34,076 bases of DNA from Caulobacter sp. GTDB taxonomy: Bacteria > Pseudomonadota > Alphaproteobacteria > Caulobacterales > Caulobacteraceae. The notes beneath the pieces are model-generated. The model was not told the DNA's origin. It did no database searches and saw nothing but the letters and a program-made list of their open reading frames with translations. The stretch spans positions 1 to 34,076 of the forward strand of contig JAUXVF010000007.1 of assembly GCA_030680355.1 (NCBI GenBank), given 5' to 3'. This document shows, piece after piece, positions 1 through 10,894 of this stretch; positions within the stretch are counted from its first letter, which is position 1; every line of letters starts with the position of its first letter. The position numbers and the translations under genes are program-made.

Positions 1-3000
1 CCGGAAACGTTGTCGCTGTAGACCGAGACGCCGCCCGTGCCGGTGGTGGCGTCGATGCCGTGGCCGTTCGTGGCGTCGACGTCGCCGCCGCGGGTGTCGA
101 CCGAGGCGCCGGTCACGGCGTCAGCGCGGACGCCGGTGCCGTCGGCGGTGACGCCGCCGGTGGCCGTGACGGAGACGATGGTGTTGCGGCTGACGGCGTT
201 GACGCCGTCGCCGCTGTCGCCGTTGACCAGACCGGTGGCGGTGATGAAGACGTCGTTGTCAGCCTCGGCGTCGATGCCGTCGACCGAACCGCTGACGTTG
301 GTGGCGTTGACCGTGACGCCGGCGGTGCTGCCGTTGCCGGCGGTGATGCCGTCGCCGCCCGTGCCGCTGACATCGCCGTTGGCGTCGATGTCGACGATGG
401 CGCCGATGGCGATGATGCCGCTGCCGTTCGTGCCGGTGACCGCGTCGGTGATGACGGTCGCGGTTCCCGCGCCGCCGTCGACGTCGACGCCGGTGCCGTT
501 GCTGGCCGTGACCGCGCCGCCGGTGGTGTCGACCGAAGCGCCGGTGGCGCTGCTGGCGACGACGCCGCCGGCCGTGCCCGAGACGCCGAGGGACGCCGTA
601 ACCGTGACATTGCCCGCGGCGCTGTCGGCGTAGATGCCGAGGCCCGAGCCGCCGACCACCGCGCCGGTGGCGGTGACCTCAACGTCGCCCGAAGTGCTTG
701 CCCGGGCGTCGATGCCCCAGCCGCCGGCCGAAGCGTCGACCCCGGCCACGGAGACGGTCGCGCCGTCCGAGGAATAGGCGATGACGCCGTATCCGCTGCC
801 GGCCGTGCCGGCGGTGATGTCGCCAGCGCTGCTGACCGAGATCGTGCCGTCCGCCGCGTCGGTGAAGATGCCGTGGTTGCCGCCGCTGATGGCGCCGCCC
901 GCCGAGGCGTTGACGACGACGTTGCCCGTGCCGGTGGCCGTGGCCAGGATGGCGTTGCCCGCGCCGCCATCAACCGTGGCGCCGGTGTCGACGGTGACAA
1001 TCGCGCCGGTGACGCCGGTCGCCTGGATGCCGCCGGTGGTGCCGTCGACATTGCCGGAGGCCGTCACGGCGACATTGGCCGAGGCGCTGTCGGCGTTGAT
1101 GCCGTCACCGTTCGTACCGGTGACCGCGCCGTCGGCGTCGACCGTGACCGTGCCGTCGCCCGTGGCGATGATGCCGCTGCCGCCCGTGCCGGTGACGGCG
1201 GCGGCGGCGGTGACCGAGACGGTGCTGTTGTTGCTGTTGGCGTTGATGCCGTGACCGCTGGTGCCGGCGACCGCGCCGCTGGCGTTGACAACGACCGCGC
1301 CGTCGGCGGTGGTGAGAATGCCGCTGCCGCCCGTGCCGGTGACCGCGTCGGTGGTGACCGTCGCAAATCCCGTGCCGCCGTCGACGTCGACGCCGGTGCC
1401 GGCGCTGGCCGTGACCGCGCCGCCGGTGGTGGTGACCACCGCGTTGGCGCCGGCGGTCGCGGTGATGCCGCTGGTCCCGCCCGCGACGCCGTCACTGGCG
1501 ACGACGTTAACGCCGGCGCCGGCGTCGGCGTTAATGCCGTCGCCGGTCGAGCCGGTGACCTGGCCGGTGGTCGTGATGCTGACGTTGCCGGAAGCCTCGG
1601 CGTCGACGCCGTCGACCGAACCGCTGACGATGACGGCGTTGACGGTGACGCCGACCGTGCTGCCGTCGCCGGCGGTGATGCCGTCGCCGCCCGTGCCGCT
1701 GACCGTGCCATTGGCGTCGATGTCGACGATGGCGCCGATGGCGACGATGCCGCTGCCGCCCGTGCCGGTGACCGCGTCGGTGACAATGGTCGCCGTGCCC
1801 GCGCCGGAGTCAGCGTTGACGCCGGTGCCGGCGCTGGCCGAGACCGCGCCGCCGGTGGTGGTGACGCTCACGCCATTACCGCCCGTGGCGTTGATGCCGT
1901 AAGCGACGCCCGAAACGCCGCCGACGCCGGTGGTGACCGACGCCGAACCGGCGGTGGAGTCGGCGTTGATGCCGATGGCGCCCGCGCCGGCGCCGCTGAT
2001 CAGACCGGCCGAACCGGCGGCGACCACGACGTTGCCGCTTGTGCCGGCGCTCGCGTCAATACCGTTCCCGTTCGTGCCCGAAACCGTCGCGCCGTTGTCG
2101 ACGGTGACGGTCGCGCCCGTGTCGCTGGTGGCGACGATGCCGGCCGCGCCCGTGCCCAGGACATCGGCCGACGCCGTGACGGCGACGGTGCTGGCGCCGC
2201 TGTTGGCGTAGATGCCGTTGCCGGCATTACCCGTGACCGTGCCGTTGGTGTCGACGATGATCGCGCCGTCGGTCGAGGCGTTGATGCCGCTGGCGCCCGC
2301 AATCGAGCTGCCGGCCACCGAGTCGATGGTGATGGCGCCGCCCGCGCTGGCCGAGGCGTTGACGCCGTCGCCCGTGCCGCCGGTGACGGCGGAGGTCGCG
2401 CCGTCAATGGAGATGGTGGTGGAACCGCTGGTGTTGGTCGAATAGATGCCGCCGTTGGTGCCCGAGACATTGCCGAGAGCGCTGTAGTCAATCACGCCGC
2501 CGGCGCTGTTCAGCACCACGCCGGGATCGCCGAAGACGTTGCCGCCGGTGACCAAGGTCAGGTCGCCCGTCGCGGTGGTGATTTCGATGCCGTCGCCGCC
2601 GCCGGCGACGTCGCCGGTGACGTCGCCGTCGAAGGTCAGGGTCACCGTGCCGGCGCCGCCGGTGCTAATGTTGACGCCGTCAGCGCCGCCGCCGGTCGAC
2701 GTGATGGCGCCGACGATGGAGCCGCCGCTGTTGCCGACGCTGCCGCTGGCCGAGACGATGGCCAGACCGCCCGTGCCGCCGGTAACGGCGCCGCCGATGA
2801 CCAGGTCGACGTTGCCCGACCCGGTGGTGATGTCGATGCCGACGCCGTCGCCGTCGACGGTGCTGCCGGTGTCGATGGAGACCTGTCCGCTCCAACCATT
2901 GACATTGACGCCGTCGCCCGTGCCGCCGTCGACGGCGCCCGTGGCCACGACGGTGACCGGGCCGGCCACGGTCGCCGAGGCGACGATACCGCCGGCGCCG

Positions 3001-4931
3001 CCGGTGACGGAGGCGACCGTGACGGTCGAACCGGTGGTGCTGGTGGCTGTGACGCCGACACCGGTGGTGCCGGTGACCGCGCCGGCGCTGGTGACCGTGA
3101 CCGAGCCGTCGGCGGCGTCGGCAAAGATGCCGTCGACGTCGCCCTGGATGGCCCCGCCCGCCGCGGCATTGACGACCGTGTCGCCCGTGCCGCCGGTGGC
3201 GGCGTTGATGCCGTCACCGGCAACGCCGGTGACCGTGGCGCCGGCCAGGACGGTGACCGTCGAGCCGGTGTCGCTGCTGACGACGATGCCGTTGTTGGCG
3301 CCGCTGACGTCGTCCGAGATCGAAACCCCGGTCGTGGACGAGGTGCTGGTGGCGTAGATGCCGTCGTTGGTTTGGGCGCCGATGACGCCCAGGGTGGTGA
3401 CCGAAACCGCCAGATCGCCGGTGGCGTAGATACCGAAGCCGCCGGCGTTGATGAGGCCCGTGCCGGTGGAGACGGTGACCGCGCCCGCGTCGCTGGTGGC
3501 GTTGATGCCGTCGCCCAAGGTGGTGGTGATGGTGGCCGTGCCGGTGGTGCTCACCGAAACGGTGGTTTCGCCATTAGCCAAAATGCCGTCGCCCGGCGCC
3601 ACGATGTCGCCCGAGGCCGAGACGGTCACGGCGCCCAGGTCGCTGGTGGCGTTGATGGCGGCGCCGCCGTCCTGGCCACTGACCGTTCCGGCCGTGGTGA
3701 TCGAGATGTCGCCGCCAGCGCCCGTGGTGGCGGCGCTGATGGCGTCCTGGCCCTGAATGTGGGTGCCGGCGGCCGAGGTGATGGTCACCGTGCCGGTGTC
3801 GGCGGTGGCGGCGATACCGCTGGCGTTAGTCCCACCCAGGATGGTGGCCGTGCCGGTGACGTCGATGGTGGTCGCACCCGCGGTGTTAGCCGTCACGATC
3901 GCATCGCTGATAACGCCGCCACTGACATCGTCGCCCGCGGTCAGGTCGATGACGCCCGTGCCCGAAATATCAATGCCGGTGGTGACGCCGGAAACCGCGC
4001 CGCCCGAAGTGTCGACCGTGATCGCGCCGGCGCCGCCGCCGATCAGGATGCCTTCGAAGCTGGTGCTGGTGGTCGTGCCGCCGGTGGTGACGTCAATGGT
4101 CCCCGTGCCGGAAGCGGAAATGCCGATATCGCCCGAGATGTTGCCGGTGTCGATGGAGACCGCGCCGCCGCCGGATTCGGCGACGGTAACAGCGTTGCCG
4201 CCCACGGCGGTGACATCGCCGACATCGACGGTCGCGCCGCCGTTGCTGATCACGTTGACGCCGTCGCCGCCCGTGGTGGTGATGGCGCCGGTGCCGGTGA
4301 CGCTGACCACGGTGCCCGAGGCGTCAACGCCGCTGGCGCCGTCGACCGTGACCGCGCCGAAGTTGACGGTGGAGGTGGTCGAGCCGGTCGCGGAGATGCC
4401 CGCGCCCGTGCCGCCGTCGACGCTGCCGGTGTCCATGGTCACCGTGGCCGAGCCCGCGGTCGTGGTGACGATGATGCCGTCGGTGTCGCCCACGATCGAG
4501 ACGGGATCGGGGAAGCCGGTGGTGTTGACGCTGACATTACCACCCGTGGAGTCCAGCAAGATCGCGGCGCCCGTGCTGTCAACGGTGAAGGCCCCGACAC
4601 CGAAGAAGGGGAAGGCCGTGACAGCCACGCCGTCAGCGCCCGTCATCGAGATGCCCGCGCCGGTCACATCGACGCCGTTGTCGAAGGCCAGAACAAGGTC
4701 GTCGCCGACGGTGACGTAGTCGATCCCCGCCTCATCGGCCGCGCAGAGCAGGATGTCCGGGTTTCCGTCAAACGCCGGCGGCACCCCGCACTCGTCAGCC
4801 GCCCAGGCCTCGTTCGGTGTCAGCGTGACCGCGGTGATGGAGACAGCCCCCGCCAGCAGGCTGGCCGCAACGAGCGAGCTGCTGGTGAAGAGGGAGACGC
4901 GACGACGGGCGGAAATGGCGGGACGGGACAT
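1..4931 (-). CDS. Giant secreted repeat protein, N-terminal part (putative autotransporter/adhesin passenger), runs off left edge
   Basis: An open frame runs on the minus strand from the ATG at 4931 to the left edge, giving 1643 codons and no stop. The SD AGGGGG (4946-4941) lies 9 nt upstream of the ATG. The protein starts MSRPAISARRRVSLF, a basic n-region followed by a hydrophobic stretch (about residues 13-35), with likely cleavage after AWA near residue 44. A short globular-looking section with two Cys (DEC, LLC) follows. After that come degenerate repeats of about 25-28 residues, of the form GxGIxA then V-x-V-x then G-x-V-x-G, rich in Gly, Thr, Val, Ala, Asp and Ser. I found no lysine codon anywhere in the frame. 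This architecture fits a beta-helical or beta-roll surface passenger. Its export domain (beta-barrel or type I signal) would lie beyond the left edge and is not seen. The long open frame on the plus strand (60-4940) mirrors this gene codon for codon and is a shadow. Confidence 0.85.
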   Translation of the reverse strand, partial: MSRPAISARRRVSLFTSSSLVAASLLAGAVSITAVTLTPNEAWAADECGVPPAFDGNPDILLCAADEAGIDYVTVGDDLVLAFDNGVDVTGAGISMTGADGVAVTAFPFFGVGAFTVDSTGAAILLDSTGGNVSVNTTGFPDPVSIVGDTDGIIVTTTAGSATVTMDTGSVDGGTGAGISATGSTTSTVNFGAVTVDGASGVDASGTVVSVTGTGAITTTGGDGVNVISNGGATVDVGDVTAVGGNAVTVAESGGGAVSIDTGNISGDIGISASGTGTIDVTTGGTTTSTSFEGILIGGGAGAITVDTSGGAVSGVTTGIDISGTGVIDLTAGDDVSGGVISDAIVTANTAGATTIDVTGTATILGGTNASGIAATADTGTVTITSAAGTHIQGQDAISAATTGAGGDISITTAGTVSGQDGGAAINATSDLGAVTVSASGDIVAPGDGILANGETTVSVSTTGTATITTTLGDGINATSDAGAVTVSTGTGLINAGGFGIYATGDLAVSVTTLGVIGAQTNDGIYATSTSSTTGVSISDDVSGANNGIVVSSDTGSTVTVLAGATVTGVAGDGINAATGGTGDTVVNAAAGGAIQGDVDGIFADAADGSVTVTSAGAVTGTTGVGVTATSTTGSTVTVASVTGGAGGIVASATVAGPVTVVATGAVDGGTGDGVNVNGWSGQVSIDTGSTVDGDGVGIDITTGSGNVDLVIGGAVTGGTGGLAIVSASGSVGNSGGSIVGAITSTGGGADGVNISTGGAGTVTLTFDGDVTGDVAGGGDGIEITTATGDLTLVTGGNVFGDPGVVLNSAGGVIDYSALGNVSGTNGGIYSTNTSGSTTISIDGATSAVTGGTGDGVNASASAGGAITIDSVAGSSIAGASGINASTDGAIIVDTNGTVTGNAGNGIYANSGASTVAVTASADVLGTGAAGIVATSDTGATVTVDNGATVSGTNGNGIDASAGTSGNVVVAAGSAGLISGAGAGAIGINADSTAGSASVTTGVGGVSGVAYGINATGGNGVSVTTTGGAVSASAGTGVNADSGAGTATIVTDAVTGTGGSGIVAIGAIVDIDANGTVSGTGGDGITAGDGSTVGVTVNAVIVSGSVDGVDAEASGNVSITTTGQVTGSTGDGINADAGAGVNVVASDGVAGGTSGITATAGANAVVTTTGGAVTASAGTGVDVDGGTGFATVTTDAVTGTGGSGILTTADGAVVVNASGAVAGTSGHGINANSNNSTVSVTAAAAVTGTGGSGIIATGDGTVTVDADGAVTGTNGDGINADSASANVAVTASGNVDGTTGGIQATGVTGAIVTVDTGATVDGGAGNAILATATGTGNVVVNASAGGAISGGNHGIFTDAADGTISVSSAGDITAGTAGSGYGVIAYSSDGATVSVAGVDASAGGWGIDARASTSGDVEVTATGAVVGGSGLGIYADSAAGNVTVTASLGVSGTAGGVVASSATGASVDTTGGAVTASNGTGVDVDGGAGTATVITDAVTGTNGSGIIAIGAIVDIDANGDVSGTGGDGITAGNGSTAGVTVNATNVSGSVDGIDAEADNDVFITATGLVNGDSGDGVNAVSRNTIVSVTATGGVTADGTGVRADAVTGASVDTRGGDVDATNGHGIDATTGTGGVSVYSDNVS
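228..530 (-). repeat. Segmental repeat copy A inside the giant repeat gene
   Basis: This segment matches 1560-1862 imperfectly at a constant offset of 1332 nt (444 codons). Anchors are the shared block beginning at 261/1593 and a shared GATGCCGTCGCCGCCCGTG block at 345/1677. Its second half also matches copy C near 1309-1440 at an offset of 903 nt (301 codons). All offsets are multiples of three, so the reading frame is kept. Confidence 0.8.
1309..1440 (-). repeat. Segmental repeat copy C (partial)
   Basis: A shorter copy that matches the second half of copies A and B (for example the block CCGTCGACGTCGACGCCGGT, shared with copy A). It lies 903 nt from the equivalent block in copy A and 429 nt from copy B, both multiples of three. 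Confidence 0.7.
1560..1862 (-). repeat. Segmental repeat copy B inside the giant repeat gene
   Basis: Partner of 228-530 at an offset of 1332 nt. Long stretches around the shared blocks GTCGACCGAACCGCTGACG and GGCGTCGATGTCGACGATGG are identical, and the substitutions between blocks are mostly silent or conservative. It indicates past in-frame duplication of about 100 residues. Confidence 0.8.
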
Positions 4932-4940
4932 AAGGTTTAA

Positions 4941-4988
4941 CCCCCTGGAGCGATTTTTGGTTGGCGTGGGGGCACACGCAGTCCCCCC
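4941..4988 (-). promoter_or_regulatory. 5'UTR with mutually exclusive hairpins around the Shine-Dalgarno of the giant repeat gene
   Basis: On the minus strand the leader holds GGGGGG (4988-4983), then CCCCC (4972-4968), then the ribosome-binding GGGGG (4945-4941). CCCCC can pair with the upstream G-tract (10-nt loop, SD free) or with the SD (SD masked), but not with both. The sequence shows the complementarity; a regulatory role is inference. Confidence 0.4.
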
Positions 4989-5011
4989 GCAGTAAAACGA
5001 CGTTCGGTTGA

Positions 5012-5040
5012 TCTATAGGATGCGTGCGACAAATCGTCCA
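5012..5040 (-). promoter_or_regulatory. Candidate sigma70-type promoter of the giant repeat gene
   Basis: On the minus strand TGGACG (5040-5035) is followed after 17 nt by TATAGA (5017-5012). It resembles TTGACA-N17-TATAAT. Initiation about 7 nt downstream would give a leader of roughly 75 nt. No other good hexamer pair was seen in this gap. Confidence 0.4.
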
Positions 5041-5266
5041 TGCCATTTTTGGGTTTTGGGCCGCAAAAACACCCGTTTCAGGACACTTTTCCCCCGTGGC
5101 GGGAAATGTGAACGGGGCTTCCCCAGAAAGGGGGGTGTTGTTTCATGGCGGCGTCACAATCGGCGCGCGGCAAGGCTTTGGCGGCGCGGACCGGCCACGG
5201 GCGGGCGGAACCGCACAACGACGGTTTGCCAAATCGGGACAGAACAAGGGGTTTTGGCGCCGGGAT

Positions 5267-7333
<2,067 letters not shown>

Positions 7334-7461
7334 AAGGCCCCCTGGCCGTTTCGAACTCCGGACTTATCAGCGCAAGCCCAAGGGCCGCAAGGCTGGCGGG
7401 GCGGGTGCGAAGCGGCCAGACTGTCGAGCATGACCGGGGACGCGGCCAGGACGGAGCGACG

Positions 7462-8325
7462 ATGACCTACAACGATATCTTCTGGCGGTCGGGCGACGGC
7501 CTGACCCTGCATGCGCGCGACTACGCCGGCCGGGCGCGGCGGGCGCCGGTGGTCTGTCTCCACGGCCTGACCCGCAACGCCCGTGATTTCGAGTCCCTGG
7601 CCCCGGCCCTGGTGGCGGCGACCGGCCGCCGGGTGCTGGCCGTCGACGTGCGGGGGCGCGGCGCCTCCGACCGGGCCGCCGATCCGATGACCTACACTCC
7701 CGGCGTCTATGCCGGCGACATCCTGGCCCTGCTCGACGACCAGGGGATCGCGCGGGCGGCCTTTGTCGGCGCCAGCATGGGCGGGCTGATCATGATGACC
7801 CTGGCGGTGATGCGGCCGGACGCCATCGCCGCCGCCGCGCTCAATGACGTCGGCCCGGAGATCGCGCCCGAGGGCCTGGCCCGGATCGCCGGCTATGTCG
7901 GGGTCAGCGCCGAGGTCGACGACTGGGCCGGGGCCGCGGCCTGGTGCGCGGCCGGCAACGGCGTGGTGTTCCCGCACTATGGCCCCGCCGACTGGGACCG
8001 CATGGCCCGCCGCACTTTCCGCGAGGTCGGCGGCCGGCCGGTGCTCGACTATGACCCGGGCATCGCCGCGCCGCTGCGGGCGGCCGACCCCGCCGCGCCG
8101 CCGCCGGACCTGTGGCCGGTCTTCACCGCCCTGGTCGCCGGGCGGCCGTCGCTGCTGATCCGGGGCGAGACCTCCGACATCCTCAGCGCCGATATCGCGA
8201 GCCGGATGCGGGCCGCCGCGCCGGAGATGGCCTTCGCCGAGGTTCCCCGGGTCGGCCACGCCCCGATGCTCGACGAGCCCGAGGCGATGGCCGCGCTTGT
8301 CGACCTGTTGAACCGCGCCGACTGA
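7462..8325 (+). CDS. Alpha/beta hydrolase
   Basis: A 287-residue single-domain alpha/beta-hydrolase with a complete triad: nucleophile S105 in GASMGG, acid D239 (ETSD) and H266 (GHAP). The oxyanion motif LHGLTRN is at 33-39. The RGRGASDR segment (64-71) is typical of esterase or C-C hydrolase relatives. The substrate cannot be told from sequence. I chose the ATG at 7462, preceded by GGACGGAGC; an in-frame GTG at 7405 would add 19 residues unlike the family N-terminus. It lies 68 nt upstream of the ABC ATPase, and the next two genes are FAH-type and isomerase genes, so a role in breakdown of a ring-cleavage product is possible but unproven. Confidence 0.9.
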   Translation: MTYNDIFWRSGDGLTLHARDYAGRARRAPVVCLHGLTRNARDFESLAPALVAATGRRVLAVDVRGRGASDRAADPMTYTPGVYAGDILALLDDQGIARAAFVGASMGGLIMMTLAVMRPDAIAAAALNDVGPEIAPEGLARIAGYVGVSAEVDDWAGAAAWCAAGNGVVFPHYGPADWDRMARRTFREVGGRPVLDYDPGIAAPLRAADPAAPPPDLWPVFTALVAGRPSLLIRGETSDILSADIASRMRAAAPEMAFAEVPRVGHAPMLDEPEAMAALVDLLNRAD

Positions 8326-8393
8326 CCGACCGATTGCGCATCAGGCCGCAATGACTAAGGTCGGGGCTTGGTTTTTTCAGTCCGAGCGCCCCC

Positions 8394-10211
8394 GTGTCCC
8401 AGCCCGTCCTCGCCATCGATGACCTGAAGGTCAGTTTCAAAACCCATGACGGCCTGGTCGAGGCGGTGCGCGGGGTGTCGCTGACGGTGAACGCCGGCGA
8501 GTGTCTGGGCGTGGTCGGCGAAAGCGGGTCGGGCAAGAGCCAGACCTTCATGGCGGTGATGGGCCTGCTGGCCGGCAACGGCGTGGCGACGGGCTCGGCC
8601 CGTTTCGAGGACCGCGAACTGCTCGGGCTCAAACCGTCCGCGCTGAACAGGATCCGCGGCTCGAAGATGACAATGATCTTCCAGGATCCGCTGACCGCCC
8701 TGACCCCGCACGTGAAGATCGGCGAACAGATCGCCGAGCCGCTGCGGCTGCACCTGGGTCTGTCGCATGCAGAGGCCGCCGCCCATGCCCGCGACTGGCT
8801 GGACCGGGTGCGGATTCCCGAGGCGGCCCGGCGGATGACCCAGTATCCGCACGAACTCAGCGGCGGCATGCGTCAGCGGGTGATGATCGCCGCGGCCATG
8901 GCCTGCGGTCCCCGGCTGCTGATCGCCGACGAGCCGACCACCGCCCTGGACGTCACGGTGCAGGCCGAGATCCTCGACCTGATGGGCGACCTGATGCGGG
9001 AGACCGGCTCGGGCATGGTGCTGGTCACCCACGACATGGGCGTCGTCGCCCGGCTGGCCGACCGCGTCTGCGTGATGAAGGACGGCGCCTTCGTCGAGGG
9101 CGGCGAGGTGGCGTCGGTCTTCAACCAGCCGCAGACCGACTACACCCGCGACCTGCTGGCCGCGATCCCGCGCCTCGACCGCGCCGACCGTGGCGGCCGG
9201 CCCGTCCCCGCCCCCGTGGCGGCGGACGCCCCGGTGGTGGTCAGGGGCGAGGACATCAAGGTCTGGTTCCCGATCTCCCAGGGCCTGTTCACCAAGCCCC
9301 GCGCGCTGCGGGCCGTCGACGGCGTCAGTTTCGAGATCCGTCAGGGCGAGACCCTGGGCGTGGTCGGCGAAAGCGGCTGCGGCAAGTCGACCCTGGCCCG
9401 GGCCGTGCTGAACCTGCTGCCGCCGGGCGGCGGCGATCTGGGCGGGGCGGTGACGGTCATGGGCCGCGACATCACCCACGCCGACCGCGCCACCATGCGG
9501 GCGGCGCGCAAGGACCTGCAGATCGTGTTCCAGGATCCTCTGGCCAGTCTCGACCCGCGCATGCCGATCGGCGATTCCATCGGCGAGCCGCTGCAGGTCT
9601 TCCGGCCGGGCATGAGCCGGCAGGACCGGCGGGCGGCGGCGGCGGCAATGATGGAGCGCTGCGGCCTGGCCCCCGAGCTGGTCAACCGCTACCCGCACGA
9701 ACTGTCGGGCGGCCAGAACCAGCGGGTCGGCATCGCCCGGGCGATGATCCTGGAGCCGAAGCTGGTGATCTGCGACGAGGCGGTCAGCGCGCTGGATGTC
9801 ACCGTCCAGGGCCAGATCATCGATCTGCTGATCGACCTTCAGCGCTCGCTGGGCATGGCCATGATGTTCATCAGCCACGACCTGGCGGTGGTCCGCGAGA
9901 TCAGCCACCGGATCATGGTGCTCTATATGGGCCGGGTCATGGAGCAGGCCAGCCGCGAGCAGCTCTACGACAATCCCCAGCATCCCTACACCAAGGCCCT
10001 GCTGTCGGCCGCGCCGATCCCCGATCCCGCCATCGAGCGGACCCGCAAGCGGGTGAAGCTGTCGGGCGAGCCGCCGTCGCCGATGGACCCCCTGGCCTCG
10101 CTGCGGTTCCTGCCCTCGAAATCGCCGTCAGGCGCGGCCAGACCGATCTATGTTCCGCAGCTCAAGGAAGTGGCACCCGGCCATCTGGTCAGTGAATACG
10201 ATCCGGCGTGA
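8394..10211 (+). CDS. Dipeptide/oligopeptide-type ABC transporter ATP-binding protein, two fused nucleotide-binding domains
   Basis: A 605-residue cytoplasmic ATPase with two complete ABC domains in one chain, as in YejF and GsiA. Domain 1: Walker A GESGSGKS (42-49), signature LSGGMRQR (155-162), Walker B with D179/E180 and switch H213. Domain 2: GESGCGKST (325-333), LSGGQNQR (437-444) and D461/E462. Each half carries the extra Gln-loop and C-terminal features of the peptide/nickel importer subfamily. The start is a GTG at 8394. No permease or solute-binding gene is adjacent, so it is either an orphan that serves membrane parts encoded elsewhere or the tail of a scattered system. The stop overlaps a GTG (10208) that could start the next gene. 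Confidence 0.93.
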   Translation: MSQPVLAIDDLKVSFKTHDGLVEAVRGVSLTVNAGECLGVVGESGSGKSQTFMAVMGLLAGNGVATGSARFEDRELLGLKPSALNRIRGSKMTMIFQDPLTALTPHVKIGEQIAEPLRLHLGLSHAEAAAHARDWLDRVRIPEAARRMTQYPHELSGGMRQRVMIAAAMACGPRLLIADEPTTALDVTVQAEILDLMGDLMRETGSGMVLVTHDMGVVARLADRVCVMKDGAFVEGGEVASVFNQPQTDYTRDLLAAIPRLDRADRGGRPVPAPVAADAPVVVRGEDIKVWFPISQGLFTKPRALRAVDGVSFEIRQGETLGVVGESGCGKSTLARAVLNLLPPGGGDLGGAVTVMGRDITHADRATMRAARKDLQIVFQDPLASLDPRMPIGDSIGEPLQVFRPGMSRQDRRAAAAAMMERCGLAPELVNRYPHELSGGQNQRVGIARAMILEPKLVICDEAVSALDVTVQGQIIDLLIDLQRSLGMAMMFISHDLAVVREISHRIMVLYMGRVMEQASREQLYDNPQHPYTKALLSAAPIPDPAIERTRKRVKLSGEPPSPMDPLASLRFLPSKSPSGAARPIYVPQLKEVAPGHLVSEYDPA

Positions 10212-10243
10212 CGAGGGGCCGCGGTCGCGCTAACAGCGTGGTC

Positions 10244-10894
10244 ATGAGCCCGTTCGCCGTCCCGATCCGTCCCCAGCCGACCGTGCCCGTCGCGGGCTCG
10301 GACCGGCTGTTTCCCGTGCGCCGCATCCTCTGTGTCGGCCGCAACTACGCCGCACACCGGCGCGAGATGGGCGGCGATGATCGCGACCCGCCCTTCTTCT
10401 TCAGCAAGCCGGCCGACGCCATCCTGCCGCCGGGCATGGACGCGCCCTATCCGACGGCGACGCGGGACCTGCACCACGAGATCGAACTGGTCGCGGCGAT
10501 CGGCGAAGGCGGGCGCCTGTTCGGGTTCGCCGTCGGCGTCGACCTGACCCGTCGCGATCTGCAGGCCGCCTTCAAGGCCAAGGGCCAGCCCTGGGACGCG
10601 GCCAAGGGCTTCGACGCCAGCGCCCCGATTTCGGCCATCCGCCCCTTCGACGGGACCATCCCCCAGGGCCGCATCAGCCTCAGCGTCAACGGCGAGGCGC
10701 GCCAGGACGGCGCCGTCGCCGACATGATCTGGTCGGTCGAGGAAATCCTCGTCGAGGCCGGCAAGCTGTGGGCGCTGGAGCCGGGCGATCTGATCTACAC
10801 CGGCACGCCCGAGGGCGTCGGCCCCCTGGTGCGCGGCGACCGCGTCGACGGCGCCATCGAAGGCGTCGGGGCCCTGTCTTTCAAGGTTGTCTGA
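10244..10894 (+). CDS. Fumarylacetoacetate hydrolase (FAH) family protein, fumarylpyruvate hydrolase-like
   Basis: A small FAH-fold C-C bond hydrolase of 216 residues. It shows the core RNYAAH (34-39), the metal-ligand run HHEIE (77-81) with E79, E81 and D100, and the C-terminal GTPEGVG loop. In the family these bind Mg2+/Mn2+ and cleave acylpyruvates such as fumarylpyruvate or fumarylacetoacetate. Its stop overlaps the start of the isomerase gene (TGATG), so they are translationally coupled, and the pair matches the last two steps of gentisate or homogentisate breakdown. The start is uncertain: ATG 10244 best matches the family, but GTG 10238 and GTG 10208 (overlapping the ABC stop as GTGA) are in frame. 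No ring-cleaving dioxygenase is present here. Confidence 0.88.
   Translation: MSPFAVPIRPQPTVPVAGSDRLFPVRRILCVGRNYAAHRREMGGDDRDPPFFFSKPADAILPPGMDAPYPTATRDLHHEIELVAAIGEGGRLFGFAVGVDLTRRDLQAAFKAKGQPWDAAKGFDASAPISAIRPFDGTIPQGRISLSVNGEARQDGAVADMIWSVEEILVEAGKLWALEPGDLIYTGTPEGVGPLVRGDRVDGAIEGVGALSFKVV

Larger units (their letters stand above)
4932..5266. other. Intergenic region between the giant repeat gene and nadE
   Basis: These 335 bases hold no credible gene. Both flanking genes are on the minus strand, so the region contains the nadE 3' end and the promoter and leader of the repeat gene. Short GC hairpins occur downstream of nadE, for example CCCCGT/ACGGGG and CCCC/GGGG around 5094-5145. None is followed by a T-tract on the minus strand, so no intrinsic terminator can be called. 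The part nearest the repeat gene is more AT-rich and holds the promoter and leader described separately. Confidence 0.6.

Noticed and set aside
1..4931. CRISPR array or tandem minisatellite in the repetitive left end
   Set aside because: Repeats are degenerate, keep one reading frame and lack constant spacers; they are protein-coding repeats.
60..4940. 1626-codon open frame on the plus strand
   Set aside because: It is the exact codon-for-codon antisense of the signal-peptide-bearing minus-strand repeat gene. Its translation is a meaningless Gly/Asp/Ala/Arg series with no signal peptide or domain.
5094..5145. GC-rich hairpins after nadE as a terminator
   Set aside because: Stems are short and no T-tract follows on the minus strand, so a terminator is not supported.
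8501..10195. 564-codon second plus-strand frame within the ABC ATPase gene
   Set aside because: An Arg/Gly/Pro-rich shadow of the real frame, which carries both sets of Walker and signature motifs.
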